Below are positions 12,181 to 24,747 of a DNA stretch of 64,000 nt, in pieces (position 1 is the stretch's first letter; each line of letters begins with the position of its first letter). The stretch covers positions 74,174,081 to 74,238,080 of the forward strand of contig NC_090729.1 in NCBI RefSeq assembly GCF_036898095.1, written 5' to 3'. The notes under the pieces are model-generated. The model was not told the DNA's origin and did not search any database. It was given only the letters and a program-made list of their open reading frames with translations. Source of the DNA: Palaemon carinicauda (taxonomy: Eukaryota > Arthropoda > Malacostraca > Decapoda > Palaemonidae). Made by a program: the position numbers and the translations under genes.

Positions 12181-13770
12181 CTATATCTGGTAAGTGGATA
12201 TTGATGATGATGTCCCACAAGTTGTTGCATCAGTTGCACACAGGAGGAGGTTTGTGTCTGCTTCTGCCTGCTGACTGTGAAGGTGATTGACATTTCTGTG
12301 GATTGCCCGGCACTGTGCTTTCCATGCAATAACCATCTGTTTTTTCTCCTCGGCAGCCTTCTCTAGCATCTTCTCAGCTAGATAGCTTGTGAGGTTGCAC
12401 TTTGTTGTAACATGGGCCAGAATCTTCTTCATTGGTACTTTGACTACATTTGTAGTGTCTTAAATGACTGACGTGCCTCCTGTCACATGTGGCAGTCTTG
12501 GGAGGTTTGGACATCATATCAAAGGCAAGGTGAATTTCATCTGCTTCACCGTATCTTGCCAGGATACGACTGATAAAAGGATCAGCTAGCTGTATATAGC
12601 ATGTAATGAAGACTCGTTTGCTCAGTGACAACCTCTGCCATGCCATCCAGTATTGCCACTTTCACTTCTTGAGGTGTGCCTCCACGCTCTTTTTTGGATA
12701 CTGTAATGGATTTCTTCATATGTATACCGAACACTTTCTCCATTTTTTGTTAATTTCTCAAACACAGATCTCACACTACTCTTTGAGGAGCAATGGAACA
12801 AGGTCCAATCTGCAGCAAACATTGAACGTGGCACAACATAAAGTTCATAATTGACAACTGTATCTTCCAGGTCAATGTTCGATATGGACTTTGAAAACAG
12901 CAGCTTCCGAAAGAACAGTTTATGATCTTGTTTGAGCTTAACAATTACATCTCCTGCACTCACTTTCACCCCTTTTCCTGTCAATTTCCCGTTGGCAGCC
13001 TTCGTTTTTTTCATTGGTGACCAGAGGTTTATCAGACTCAGGAACTATATCTCCTCACCAAGTATATCAGCATTGCTTTGGCTTGGTTCAAATGTTTTTT
13101 TTTTTTTCTCTCTTTTTTATCGATATTGCTACCTGCTGGGTCACACATATCAGCAATAAGGTATCTGATGTCAATTGCTCGTGCATCTTCCATATTAATT
13201 GATATGCAAAATTCAACATAAAATTTTTCATTTAAGCTCTTCTGAATAGTTTGATTCAGAGCTTAACCTACACTTGTTGTGGGAAACCTTGTACAGAAGA
13301 TTTCAAACAGACCCATAGCATTCACAAAAAATGCAAAGATCCTTGTTGTAGGGTATTGACTAAGAATGGGTGATACTGCTACCACTTGGTGATCGAGTCC
13401 AAAAGGAAATTCCTGGGTATTCGTGTGCAAATGTCTTCTCATACTGCCCCTTGGCTTGCCTACACATTCCAGCATGAAATATGTCTTGGTATCATTTTCT
13501 GTGCCAATCAGCTTATTCAAGTTTAAGTTCCTTGTGAGTATAATTACCCAGACGCCTGCTAATTTCTGGGATATTATCACTGCCAAACCTGGCATGCTCT
13601 TAGATCATATCAAGTACTTTCTTGTGAGAACTAGGAGCAAGAACTGAGTTTTTGTCAGTTATAGATTGGCAGATGATGCAAAGTTTTGCAGGCGGTGCAG
13701 ACTCCATGATTACATCAATAATCACCTGTACAACAAGAAATGATATAAAATAATGCACCAAGAAAATTGT
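12181..13770 (-). pseudogene. Decayed multi-frame coding region, family not named
   Basis: Several minus-strand frames read as consecutive parts of one protein. They run from a CIICQ-containing start (about 13690), through VVPRSMFAADWTLFHCSSKS (about 12835) and ISRILARYGEADEIHLAFD (about 12560), to HSQQAEADTNLL and a DATTCGTSSSIS end near 12200. Frames change several times, so the region is broken. The pattern of an aspartate-containing EIHLAFD followed by a QEADT-like segment resembles a hypothetical protein family that I recall as multi-copy in invertebrate genomes and that may be nuclease-like. That recollection is weak. No intron signals are obvious. It is probably a mobile-element or retroposed relic rather than a host gene. 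Confidence 0.45.
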
Positions 13771-13802
13771 GGATCTATGAACACACATACACACATACAT
13801 AT

Positions 13803-13806
<4 letters not shown>

Positions 13807-13833
<27 letters not shown>
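13807..13833. repeat. (CT)n microsatellite
   Basis: About 13 CT units. The following stretch to 15316 is AT-rich and I see no gene in it. The short open frames at 14226-14567 on both strands have no recognisable domain. Confidence 0.9.
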
Positions 13834-15317
13834 GCTGTATGTATCTATGTATGTATGTATGTATATTCTTACGAAGATGGTCTAGTGTAGAGTAAATATT
13901 TTATTCATGTATTTCATTTGTGTTATTTAAGAGGTGTATAGCCAGCATGTAAGGTGAGTTCCTCTCATGTAGGTATAAGTAACTATGTAAATTACGTAAG
14001 ACTTTCGTCTTTTATATCATTGAATTTTTCATTCAAGTCAGTATATGTAAATTTACGTTATTTTTAAGAATTTACTTTCTATTTCATGTATTTTGTCATG
14101 AAGTCTTACGTAAACTGTTTAAGAGTGTTGTATGAACTATACGAGGTATGGACAAGGGCTTACATAAACTTTTTACGAGATACTGCGTCATGTTTGTGAG
14201 AAATTACGCAATATTTGCCATGTGTTTAGAAGGTTCTTGAAAACCCAAGAGTAAGTTTTATCTTTTTTTTTATTATTCCGAGAACGAACGTGGGCGGAGC
14301 TAGCCGAGAGGGAGTTGCCTTGCAAGAAGGGTTAGATCTCCCGTTGATAGAGATAGTTGGCAAATTTAGCGTCGTTGGGCACAGCCCCCAAGCTTCTAGA
14401 CCCCCTGACTTCGAAGGATCTAGAATTTTTAGGTCAATATATATGAGCCACCAGGGATGCATAGCAGCAGAAGAGAACCAGCCTGTCCCAGCGAAGAGCC
14501 AACCACATCTCTCTCTCAAGTGCCTGTAGTGTGTCCTCTCTAATGTGAACAAATATTTACCCAACATACATTGTGTGTAGGGTGTTCAAACTTTAGTGAA
14601 ACCTTGAAAGTGATTCTAAATGTGCTCTTATATGTGCTAGTATTATATAAATTTTTATGACTGGCTCTGTGAGGTTTATACGAAAGCGTGAAGTGTATTT
14701 GTATTGCTATCTGGTTAAAACTTTGTGTGAGCTAAAAACTTTTAAGTTTACCAGTTACTTTTATGTAATTTCAATAAGAGTTTAATTTAAGAGTGGTAAA
14801 GTGTTAACTATTTTCATTAATTATCAAGATTGAATATTTGTGTAAAACTTAATTTCCAGTGAAACAAGTTATTATATAATTCTTAGAGTGAAATATTCTC
14901 TTGTCTTAGTCTTTGTTCAGATTTAATATTTCAAGTGAGTTATTTTTGGTGTAAATTCTTTCAAAGTGGTATAATTTTTATAGAATAAATCCACTTTTGC
15001 AGGGTGTACTATTTTGATCACCAGTGTTTCTTATAAAGCACTCTCATATCCCTGAATCGAAGTAAGAGGTTGTTTTGAATAGCTCTTCATAATAATTACC
15101 CAGTTTGTTTTGAGAGTACGTAAGAGACCTTTAGATATTTAGTGCTTTTATATATTGCCGTCTGGGAGTTATATAATTTTCTCAGAGCTCTAGTATTATT
15201 CAAGTGTAACAGATTTATGTAAAAACAAACATGAAAGTTTAGAACTCGGGAGGTTGCGTAACTTGCCAGCCGTAATATATAATATAATATATATTTTTAG
15301 TGCCCAGGCCGGGGACC

Positions 15318-15608
<291 letters not shown>

Positions 15609-15764
15609 ATGAAACTTCTGTATTATCACTCAACAATGTGTGTAATCTGTTTTCGAATCACCATGCTGGTCATACACGTATCTCAAGCTGCAAACATGCT
15701 TTTTTATTATTTTGGATACCCTCGAGACATTTGAACAGGAGGCATCTTTCATATCAAAATTCCC

Positions 15765-16054
15765 ACGGGTGGGTATTTTGCTACACAAGCTCCCAGGCTA
15801 TATTTACAGCTCTCCATCAGTTAATTCCTTTTCTGCTCTTGGTGTCATCTTCATTTTCTTCCAACTCCATCTGTTCTTCCAGAATAGATACGTATATAGC
15901 CTTGGTCTAAGATTTCCTTACCAATTCCTTAACAATGTGTCTCATTTGGGGACAAAGATATCCAACCTTTATTTCATAAACTCATTTTCCACTTGCTGTA
16001 ACTTCCCAATCTGATTCATGGTTCTAACATTCCAATTACCAATTTTCCTTTCTA
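15765..16054 (-). mobile_element. Inverted 5' piece of an RTE-like LINE
   Basis: On the minus strand this segment reads GNWNVRTMNQIGKLQQVENE and then a degraded [11 protein letters not shown]. That is the amino-terminal part of the endonuclease domain of the LINE whose next part starts in the opposite orientation at 16060. The head-to-head junction near 16054-16062 is what twin-primed reverse transcription produces. Confidence 0.65.
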
Positions 16055-16059
16055 CCCTG

Positions 16060-18430
16060 AGGAGAGGAAAGATGAATACTATGGAGAAATTCAGTGTAAT
16101 AGATGATATCCCAGGGAGAGAGATGAAAATTGTGACTGGTGACCTCAATGCCAAAGTTGGAAAGAATAATCAAGGTATAGAGAATGTGATGGGTGTTGGG
16201 GGTCTTGGCAGAGTTGCAATTAAAAATGGAGCCCATTTTATAAGTTTTTGTTCACCAAACAATCTTGCTATTGGAGGTACTCTTCTCCAGCACGAGGACA
16301 TCCACAAATATACTGTATAAAGTCTTCACCATGTGGCAATTACAAAAATCAAATCGCTCACATAGGAATTAAAAAAGAGAGAAGAGTACACTGAGAAATG
16401 TAAGGAGCTATTGAGGTGCATATATTGGTAGTGATCACGAGCTCCTCATTTCCACACGAAAATTAAAACTGAAAACACCTAACAGAAATATATATATACA
16501 ATACCTAGGTTTGATACAACTAAGCTTCTAGATGATGTGCACAGAAAAAACTTTGCAATCGAATGTAGGAATCGATTTGCAGTATTAGAGATTTTGAGGG
16601 ACGAAGAGCAGACAATTAATGAAGAATATTGTGAAATTAAGAATATATATCAGTCAGTTGGTAGAGAAGTTTTGGGGCATGCAGTTACAAGGTGAAAGCC
16701 ATGGATATCACACAATAAGTGGGATACTTGAAAGGAGACAAAGACAGAAATTGACTGTTGAAAGTTTTCAAGAAGGAATGAAAATTACAAGGCAGAGCAT
16801 GTTCAGTACTTCAGTATTGATAATGAGGTCAAAAGAAAAGCCACGAATGACAGGAGAGAATATTTAGACAGAAAATCAAATGAGACTGACAAAGCTATAA
16901 ATTCAGTGAGTGGCTATACCCTACGACTTGCTCATAGAATTAATAATGAAATCTCTACGGGGGCAAAGAAGAAGCGTATATCCATCAAAAAGAGAGATGG
17001 ATCTGATATAACAACAGATGATGATGAATGGCAACGTTGGATGGAACACTTTAGTGAGGTCAGGAATAGGAGATATAAAGGGAATAATTTGATTGATATA
17101 TTTGAAGCTGAGGAATTCAGTGTGTTTGAAGTCAAAGCTAACATTAAAAAAAAAAAACTCAAAAGATGTAAAGCCCCTGGATATGATGGAATGACTGCTG
17201 AGATGATATTAGAAGAAAATGAAGCGATTCCCAGAATACTTACAAGGAGTGTTGTTGAAAAAAAAAAAAATATGACTGATTGCAATAATTACAGAGGCAT
17301 CACACTTACGTCAGCTGTTATGAAAATATATAGTATGCTTATTCTAAAGATCCTAGAAACAAAGATTGAAGAAACACTGAGAGATGAACAAGCAGGATTT
17401 AGGAAAGGTAGAAGTTGTACTGACCAAATCTTCATTTTGAGACATGTTGTACTTCAATGAGTACAATACAGAAATCCACTTTTGATGGCATTTGTCGACT
17501 ATGAAAAAACCTTTGATAGCATGCACCAGTAAATTTTGTGGAGAGTCCTGCGTTAAAGTGGAATTACTCTTAAAAAGTTGAATTTGCCTAAGCCTGTTCA
17601 TGAGAATTGCATGTCCAAATCTAATACGATTTCCTGTGAACAGTGTAGTACGTTAAGGGATTGTGTTGTCATCTGTGTTGTTTATCCTCCCCATGGATTT
17701 TGTAATGCATGGAACAGTTGGTGATGGTGGAAAAGGATTAGACTGGATTGGTGAAAGAAATTAGCTGACCTACAGTAAGCTGATGATGCTGTCCTTATTA
17801 GCAGAACACCACAAGGTTTTCAACTTTTGCTTATCAGAATGCATGAAATATCACAGAAGGTTGGGCTCAAGATAAATAGAAGAAAGACAGAGATGATGAG
17901 AACGGAATATGCAATGGAAAAGGAAATATCATTGGAAGGAAAAAGGATTTAAGACATAGAATCATTTAAGTATTTGGGTACTATGATCTCCAATACAGGG
18001 TCTTTAAAATTAGAGTTTAGTGAAAGACTAAAAAAATCAAATCGCCTGAAATTACATATAAAATCGGTTTTACTGTATGGACATGAGTCGTGGTATGACA
18101 ATGAAACAATATGCAGAAGATTTTGTAGATTTGAGAACATAACCCTCCGAAAAATATTGGGAGATGAATGGCAGGACAGGATTAAAAATGAAACTATAAG
18201 AGAAATTTCTCTAGTGCCTTATGTGGAGATCATGATGCGGGGTAGATGAGATGGTTTGGACATGCTCTTGGCACTCCACAAGAGATTAGTTCACCAAACG
18301 TTCAAGGCGCTAGAAGAATTGGAAGACGCTGACCTACATGACTGAAGTAGATGATGAATATAAAAGTACTGATTTAAATTTTAAAAGCTCAAGATAGAGA
18401 CGACTGGAGAAATCTAATTATTGCACTCGA
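16060..18430 (+). mobile_element. RTE-like LINE, plus-strand body (degenerate)
   Basis: Continuing from the inverted 5' piece, the plus strand reads endonuclease, linker, reverse transcriptase and carboxy-terminal tail in order, broken by many stops and frameshifts. The 3' segment (TTTAAAAGCTCAAGATAG near 18376) matches window positions 1-110 and 29333-29425. It is a different subfamily from the LINE at 3213-6180. Confidence 0.78.
16062..18370 (+). pseudogene. Dead endonuclease/reverse transcriptase ORF of RTE type
   Basis: Recognisable parts in order are: endonuclease segment IVTGDLNAKVGKNNQGIE near 16125, with VIGGT-like AIGGTLLQHEDIHKYT near 16270; linker LKRCKAPGYDGMTAEMI near 17158; NNYRGITLTS near 17286 and DEQAGFRKGRSCTDQIF near 17383, which are reverse-transcriptase fingers and palm; FVDYEKTFDS near 17490, where the catalytic aspartate lies; and LQ-ADDAVLI near 17776, the remnant of the YADD box with a stop just before it. 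Then come KYLGTMISNTGS near 17970, SVLLYGHESW near 18066 and LRKILGDEWQDRI near 18147. At least eight stops and several frame changes separate these parts. It is clearly non-functional. Confidence 0.8.
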
Positions 18431-18564
18431 TATTTCCTAAAATTAACTCTATTAATACCATTCATTTTTTGTATAAAAAAGTATAACAAAGTTCAAAATT
18501 CTATATTACCACATAGTTCCAATTTTCGTCAATCTCCCCTATATAATTTAGAGCAAGTATCTAG

Positions 18565-18570
<6 letters not shown>

Positions 18571-18629
<59 letters not shown>

Positions 18630-18648
18630 TATATATAGGCCTATATAT

Positions 18649-18680
<32 letters not shown>
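18571..18680. repeat. (TA)n array
   Basis: TA units with an interruption AATTATATATAGGCC. The following 18681-19958 has no gene that I recognise; it includes a short (GT)n at 18829-18841 and a 35-base A run at 19276-19310. Confidence 0.95.
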
Positions 18681-18687
<7 letters not shown>

Positions 18688-19274
18688 CCCACTCAGGGAG
18701 GAGAAGTAGTAGTCATACCCCAGTGAGAAGGGGAACCCGAGAGGTACACTCGGACAGCACTCTCCCACAAATTGCGATCCAGCTAGTTATAGTTAGGAAA
18801 GGGGTAGGGGATGGGAAGGGTTGAATTGTGTGTGTGTGTGTGCTTATCTAGCTAAATATTTAGACGTCATTTCTGAAGGCTTAGATACACTAGCATAGAA
18901 TAATGGCTGCTGGAATAACTCCAAACTATTTTATGTATTATTCAAACAAAACAGGTGATACAGTAACAAATAAAAATTCTTGGAGAGACCAAAGAGAGGC
19001 TGTAAAGACCCACCCAAGATATAAACAAATTTCCCTTTTACTAGAAATACAGATATTCGTCGATATATAAAAAAATATCACATAAAAATAATATAAAATC
19101 ATCTGGAGATAGTAAACTATCTGCTGACTAAAATTCTCCATCGGCAAAACAAATAGTCCGTCGACATATCAAATAACGTTTGTCGACATATCAAAAAAAA
19201 AATATCTAGCGACTTTTAAAAAGTCTGTTGTCGTATTAAAAAGTCCGTCTCGTAAAAATAGAACAATCCTTCGC

Positions 19275-19275
<1 letters not shown>

Positions 19276-19310
<35 letters not shown>
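19276..19310. repeat. Poly(A) run of 35 bases
   Basis: Uninterrupted A run after a locally repetitive stretch with GTCCGTCGACATATCAAA-like motifs (19157-19250). It could be a retroposon tail, but no element is recognisable upstream. Confidence 0.85.
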
Positions 19311-19314
<4 letters not shown>

Positions 19315-19955
19315 ATCTATACATAAAAATACAATTTTGAAATAGAAATTTCGGACATTATTTTCAGTAGTTACTAATTTTCATATGAATAATGTTGTCA
19401 CCTACAGGCCAAATTAATGTAAAGTTCCTCAGACATTTGAGAGGTGTTATCACTACAAACCAAATAAGAAGCTCGAGTTCAAGAAGAACCTTTGTTAAGA
19501 GCTTGGTGCAGTGCAGGATATTTACTAGAACAACAACCCTGAAAGCAAAGTAAACAAAAAAGGCCTGATGTATCGCCATGCAAAACCTTGATAGAAACAA
19601 ACAAATAATGGTCATTCTGAAACAACAAATAATATGAGTTGAAATGAGATTGTGAGTATTATCATTCGTAGATATTTTTTCTAAATAATGACGAGCTTAA
19701 CGTTCCCTGTACGCTTCAGCCATTGCTTCTCTGTAGTAACGTGTACGGTGAATGAAGCTCAGTCTTGATTGCATATGGAACGTATGGTAATTGCAACACA
19801 GAAGCAGCAAGCGCGTCTCATTAATGAAGGCGACGAAATCTTAACCTTGTAAACACACCAAGGGCAAATGGAGGAGGAGGAGGAGGAGGGAGGGAGAGAA
19901 GAAGCAAAGAGGGAGGTCACCGTGCTGAGGGGATAGGGCACTCAAGACCAATGCA

Positions 19956-19959
<4 letters not shown>

Positions 19960-20035
<76 letters not shown>
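19960..20035. repeat. (TA)n array
   Basis: About 38 TA units without interruption. Sequence from 20036 to 20689 shows no recognisable feature. Confidence 0.97.
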
Positions 20036-20040
<5 letters not shown>

Positions 20041-20689
20041 CGATGAATTTTGCATTATTTGGGAACCAGGAACTACAAAAAAGTTTTAATGTAATTGGAC
20101 GGGCGGTAGGAAAGATAAGATTGGGAGGGGTGGAGGAGCTCCTGTAGGTGTGGGGGAAAGGAAGCGAGGTATTACAATGGCTGTGCTGATGCAATCGAAT
20201 GTTTACTTCTTCATTTCCCTTGACATCTGCGACAATCGTCTTGAATAAATACAGATAAAAGAGCTTTTCCTTTGATTAAACACAAGCTTAATACGGAATT
20301 AGTTAGATAGGAACCCTTATTAATGTATTCGTCAACATTTAGAAAATATTATTCATCTAATATTCTAGGCTTGAAGCATATTAACCGTGACATTCCCGCA
20401 TATCATTATTTGCCGACGCTGAATACTTTTGTATATGCATGGTCATCATCAATGATGTAATGCCTGACTTTTGTCTCAAAAACAGTTTGGAATCATCAGA
20501 AACCTGTTCTAAAAAAGAACCAGAAATTATTCAAAGTATTTTCGATCTTAACAATACCTCATCAAATATGGACTGTAGAATCGAAACATCTTCAAAGACA
20601 TTTCAATGTTATTTTTTCAAATGGGAAATTTTACAATAGATAAAAGAAAGATTGCAGGTGGATTTATTTTGGGGCTTTATAAAAACTTG

Positions 20690-21426
20690 AAGAGTGAATG
20701 ACACACAAACAAAAAGCATGAACAGTGAATGATACACACACAAACAGGTTGAACGGTAAACGATACACAGAAAAGGCATGAACAGTGAACAATAGACACT
20801 GAAAAGGCATGACCAGTGAGCAATAGATGCAGAGAAGGCAGGATCAGTGAGCAATGGACACAGAAAAGGCATGAACAGTGAGCAATAGACGCACAAAAGG
20901 CAGGAAACGTGAGCAATAGATAAAAAAGACTGGATCAGGCAGCAATAGACACAGAAAAGGCATGAACTGTGAGCAATAGACACAGAAAATGCATGAACAG
21001 TGAGCATTAGACACAGAAAAGGCATGAACAGTGAGCAATGCACGCAGAAGAGGAAGGCACAGTGAGCAATAGACGCAGTAAAGGCATGAACAGTGAGCAT
21101 TAGACACAGAAAAGGCATGAACAGTGAGCAATGCACGCAGAAGAGGAAGGCACAGTGAGCAATAGACGCAGTAAAGGCATGAACAGTGAGCAATAGACAC
21201 AGAAAATGCATGGACAGTGAACAATAGACGCAGAAAAGGCAGGAACAATGAGCAATAGATGCAGAAAAAGCACGAACAGTGAGCAATAGACACAGAAAAG
21301 GCATGAGCAGTGAACAATAGACAGAAAAGGCATGAACAGTGTGCTATAGAAACAGAAAAGGCATGAACAGTGAGCAATAGACACAAAAAAGGCATGAACA
21401 GTGAACGATAAACATAGCAAAAGCTT
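20690..21426. repeat. 31-bp minisatellite, about 24 copies
   Basis: The unit is 31 bp: GCATGAACAGTGAGCAATAG followed by ACACAGAAAAG. Because 31 is not a multiple of three and the reverse complement has almost no stops, the minus strand is open for long distances in all three frames, giving predicted proteins of up to 231 residues with a 31-residue periodicity (CSLFMPFLCLLLTVHAFS-like). These are composition artefacts. A larger duplication is visible at 21025-21090 versus 21118-21183. Confidence 0.93.
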
Positions 21427-22214
21427 AAACCAGGATTAACTAAATCATTGTGCTCATTAATCATAGGCAAAATTTACACCATTTTGTTACGGAATAATTC
21501 TAATGATTTTTATCCCATTTAAAATAGTATTCAAGTTATCATTTCGAGTTTCAGACTTTTGTATATTTATGAACTACATTAATAGGAAAAGTGGCTACCT
21601 ATATCTATTGAAATTTATTAAGGAGTATGTTAAACTACAGCATATGTATTAAATAATTCCTTACTTTCAGTTTTCAACTGCATTAATTAAGAGATGCGGA
21701 ATTGGGCATTTCATATTCAAGATTTCTCACAGAAGCAAAACAATTTCAACTATATTTCTGAATTATACAATATCTCTCTTTTAACGTTTATTTCTAACAC
21801 GTTTGATCTTTTATCCTACCTTTATATGCTTGGTTAACTTTTGGTAACACTCAACCCGTGAATCTTTCAGGATACTCCACACGCTTTTCGCAAGACTAGA
21901 CAGAGGAACGATTTCATCATGCAAAGTCTACTACGTTACACCAGCCATAAGCATCATCAGCCTCTTGGTGAACTAAAATGCGGACCTTTAAAACCACTTG
22001 GCTCTTAGGTCACGTACACATTTCTAAACTATATCTGGGCCTTGGCCACCTGCATTTAATAGTAAAAAGCGTAAGTTGTTTAATCGGCCTTCTTGATTTC
22101 CAAAGAATGTTTTTGACGTTTACAATAAATTTCTGTTACGTTTATATTTTACTAAATGCTCATGTTTCCAAACAGCAAGAAATTATTTAACAAAAATTTT
22201 TGAGCCATAGAACA
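21427..22214. other. No recognisable feature
   Basis: AT-rich sequence without a convincing reading frame; the 70-codon frame at 21978-22190 has no domain that I know. Confidence 0.5.
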
Positions 22215-22580
22215 TAAGCTAGTTACAAATTAAAGAGCTATGGAAAGAATAATGATGGGCATAGCATTAGGAGACAGACAAAAAACTACATGTATAAGAG
22301 AGCACACATAAGTAAAGAATATTCTTATAACGTATGAAAAAGAAATGGGCATGGGAAGGACTTATACTGAGAGTGACAGATAATAGATTGGCATTAAGAA
22401 TAACGGAATAAGTCCCTAGAGATTGTAAAAGAAGAAGGGGAAGAATGAAAAAACGATAGATTGACGAGCTAGGAAAGTTTACGGCATGGACTTGCACAGA
22501 CCATAAATAGACGCAAGTGGAAGGACGTCCAAGACCTTTGCTCTACAGTGGACGAGTATCCTTCTCCTTAGTTGATTCGA
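22215..22580 (+). mobile_element. 3' end of an RTE-class LINE (degenerate)
   Basis: In frame pieces the segment reads MERIMMGIALGDRQK near 22240, a degraded WAGHI..DNRW-like stretch and a GRPRTRW-like KKKGKNEKTID near 22430. It ends with a stretch equivalent to WKDLGEAFALQWTS near 22520 (SGRTSKTFALQWTSILL). These correspond to the carboxy-terminal end of LINE reverse transcriptases. It is truncated at its 5' end. Confidence 0.6.
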
Positions 22581-22589
22581 CTGGGTAAA

Positions 22590-22816
22590 GTCTATTGGGG
22601 GTGCAGATATCTATGGTTATCTTCGGAAACGTCCCTGATTATACACGATATCTTTGGACAGTCTTTCGGGGATTAGAACTCTGTGATACCTGACGGTAAT
22701 TCTCTTGTAATATCATTCGCAGAAATATTATACAGTAGGAAGCTGCCGAAGGGAACTTCCATCAGGACGACATGGCTATCTCACCCAAAAATAGATTTTT
22801 CCTACGTCAAAATCCG

Positions 22817-22817
<1 letters not shown>
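22590..22817 (+). mobile_element. Solo relic of a DIRS-type terminal repeat
   Basis: The sequence from GGGGGTGCAGATATCTATGG to CTATCTCACCCAAAAATAG is a diverged copy of 51300-51520 and of the reverse complement of 49866-50070. Shared landmarks include GGGGTGCAGAT, GATATCTTTG, TAGAAGTCTG-like stretches, GGAACTTCCATCAGGACGA and the CATGGCTATCTCACCCAAAA end. No coding sequence accompanies it, so it is a solo copy. Confidence 0.65.
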
Positions 22818-23115
<298 letters not shown>

Positions 23116-23791
23116 AACATGTAATTAATGTACACCTAGCGTAGGCCTAAATATGTATATATGCAATAAATTAGATAAACTGAGACACGTCAGAACAGTT
23201 ACACAAAAATCAGTAATTATTAATAAGCCACATTTCGTCATTTGCCGTTTCCATTCTACAGACTTATTTATATAAAAAAAAACTCCACATAATAAAAATA
23301 ACGTACGCAGTTTCTAAATAAACTGGCATTAATTCTTTACAAAAATATTCGTATGAAATAGTTTAAAATATTAATTCATATCTTACCCTATAATTCAAGC
23401 GCAATGCTTTCCGAGCAAGTATTCCCGTATATAATTGGCCACAAATATATTACGAGTTTCAAAAAACACTACACTTAAGGACTAAATCCCAGATGTAAGG
23501 TTAATTAACTAACGGTCTAGCTCTTAAAAGCTCAGAGGAGAGCCTACCAAAATCACTATGTCTGACACACTACTCTCAGCTATTGGAGAGCAAGGCAAAG
23601 ATGTAGGGGTGGGCGGGTCAGAAAGAGGAGGGTAAGTGGGGGGTTCCCTGAATCCCCGGCCCCATTTATCAACTACCAACCACCCTACGAGCCCTTACCA
23701 ACACCATACCACAGTCTCCTGACACCTTCCCCGTAGCTATTCCTACATGAATGCCGCGTGCTACTTGGAGGAAAAAAAATGCTACGGTTAT

Positions 23792-23868
23792 GAGAGAGAG
23801 AGAGAGAGAGAGAATATTATAACAACCAATCCCTACAGCTCAGGCATATAATCTGCCAAAGGACATCT

Positions 23869-23911
<43 letters not shown>
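23792..23911. repeat. Two (GA)n microsatellites
   Basis: GA units at 23792-23812 and 23870-23911 separated by about 57 bases. The wider 23114-24554 stretch has no gene that I can support. Confidence 0.92.
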
Positions 23912-23914
<3 letters not shown>

Positions 23915-24558
23915 AATGAAGAAACATACACCAAAATTCACTATATTTCAAACAGGCTAATTATATACCAACGGAAATTCACATCAAATATTAATCTAAT
24001 CGATAACTATCCGACAACATAATAACGCGTCCAAAAATCAGTAATCAAGGCCAAAAAGGATGGATATAATAATGAAAAAATATATTGCATAAAATAAATC
24101 TGTATAAAAGGAGATTCGGTGTTTACAAACAATGGACCCGAGTAGAGCTAGTGCGTGTCTTGGTGTTAAGCATTAGTTAATTATGCGGTCAAGCATGCAC
24201 CGAATGTGTCGGTTATTAACTACTTTTCTTTTAATAAGGTAAACCATATAATCAATAATCCACGCAACATAAATCTACCTTGTATACATAAGTTATGGAA
24301 GTGGTGGTTTCCCAACAATGGTAATCACGGCTTAAACAGCCATCAGAAGATATCCCCTTTCACAGTAACCTTCAGTCTTAACTCAATGGAAAAGTTTCAC
24401 TGCCACCCTCGGCTCCACATCTGTTTTGTGCGTGCTATGCATTTCATGGGATATGTACTGTGGCAACCAGGTTCTGGTGGCGACAGAGGTCTCATTCACG
24501 TTTCTTCTGAGTTATAAAACTTTGGTGTTCCAGCGACGCCTTTCATTTGCTTAGCAGC

Positions 24559-24561
<3 letters not shown>

Positions 24562-24600
<39 letters not shown>

Positions 24601-24611
24601 GTTGTTGTTGT
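24562..24611. repeat. (ATT)n/(GTT)n microsatellite
   Basis: About 13 ATT units then GTTGTTGTTGTCG. TAGATAAGCTACAAGATGC follows, which resembles the inverted 3' end of the (TAA)n-tailed repeat, so a short minus-strand fragment of that repeat probably lies at 24560-24740. Confidence 0.8.
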
Positions 24612-24747
24612 CGTTAGATAAGCTACAAGATGCTATAAACCCAAGGTCTTCACCAGGGAAAATAGAACAGTGAGGAAATAAGAAAACATATAGAAGAGAG
24701 TTTCTCACAGTATCCTCAAACAAGAGAACTTGATATCTTATTATTAT

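Noticed and set aside
14226..14567. Opposite-strand frames of 113 and 79 codons
   Set aside because: No domain, no splice context and no repeat family recognised; probably chance. An LTR-like nature was considered for 14280-15300 but no paired copy was found in the window.
20609..21470. Overlapping minus-strand frames of 231, 208, 106 and 79 codons
   Set aside because: They are translations of the 31-bp minisatellite in its three phases.
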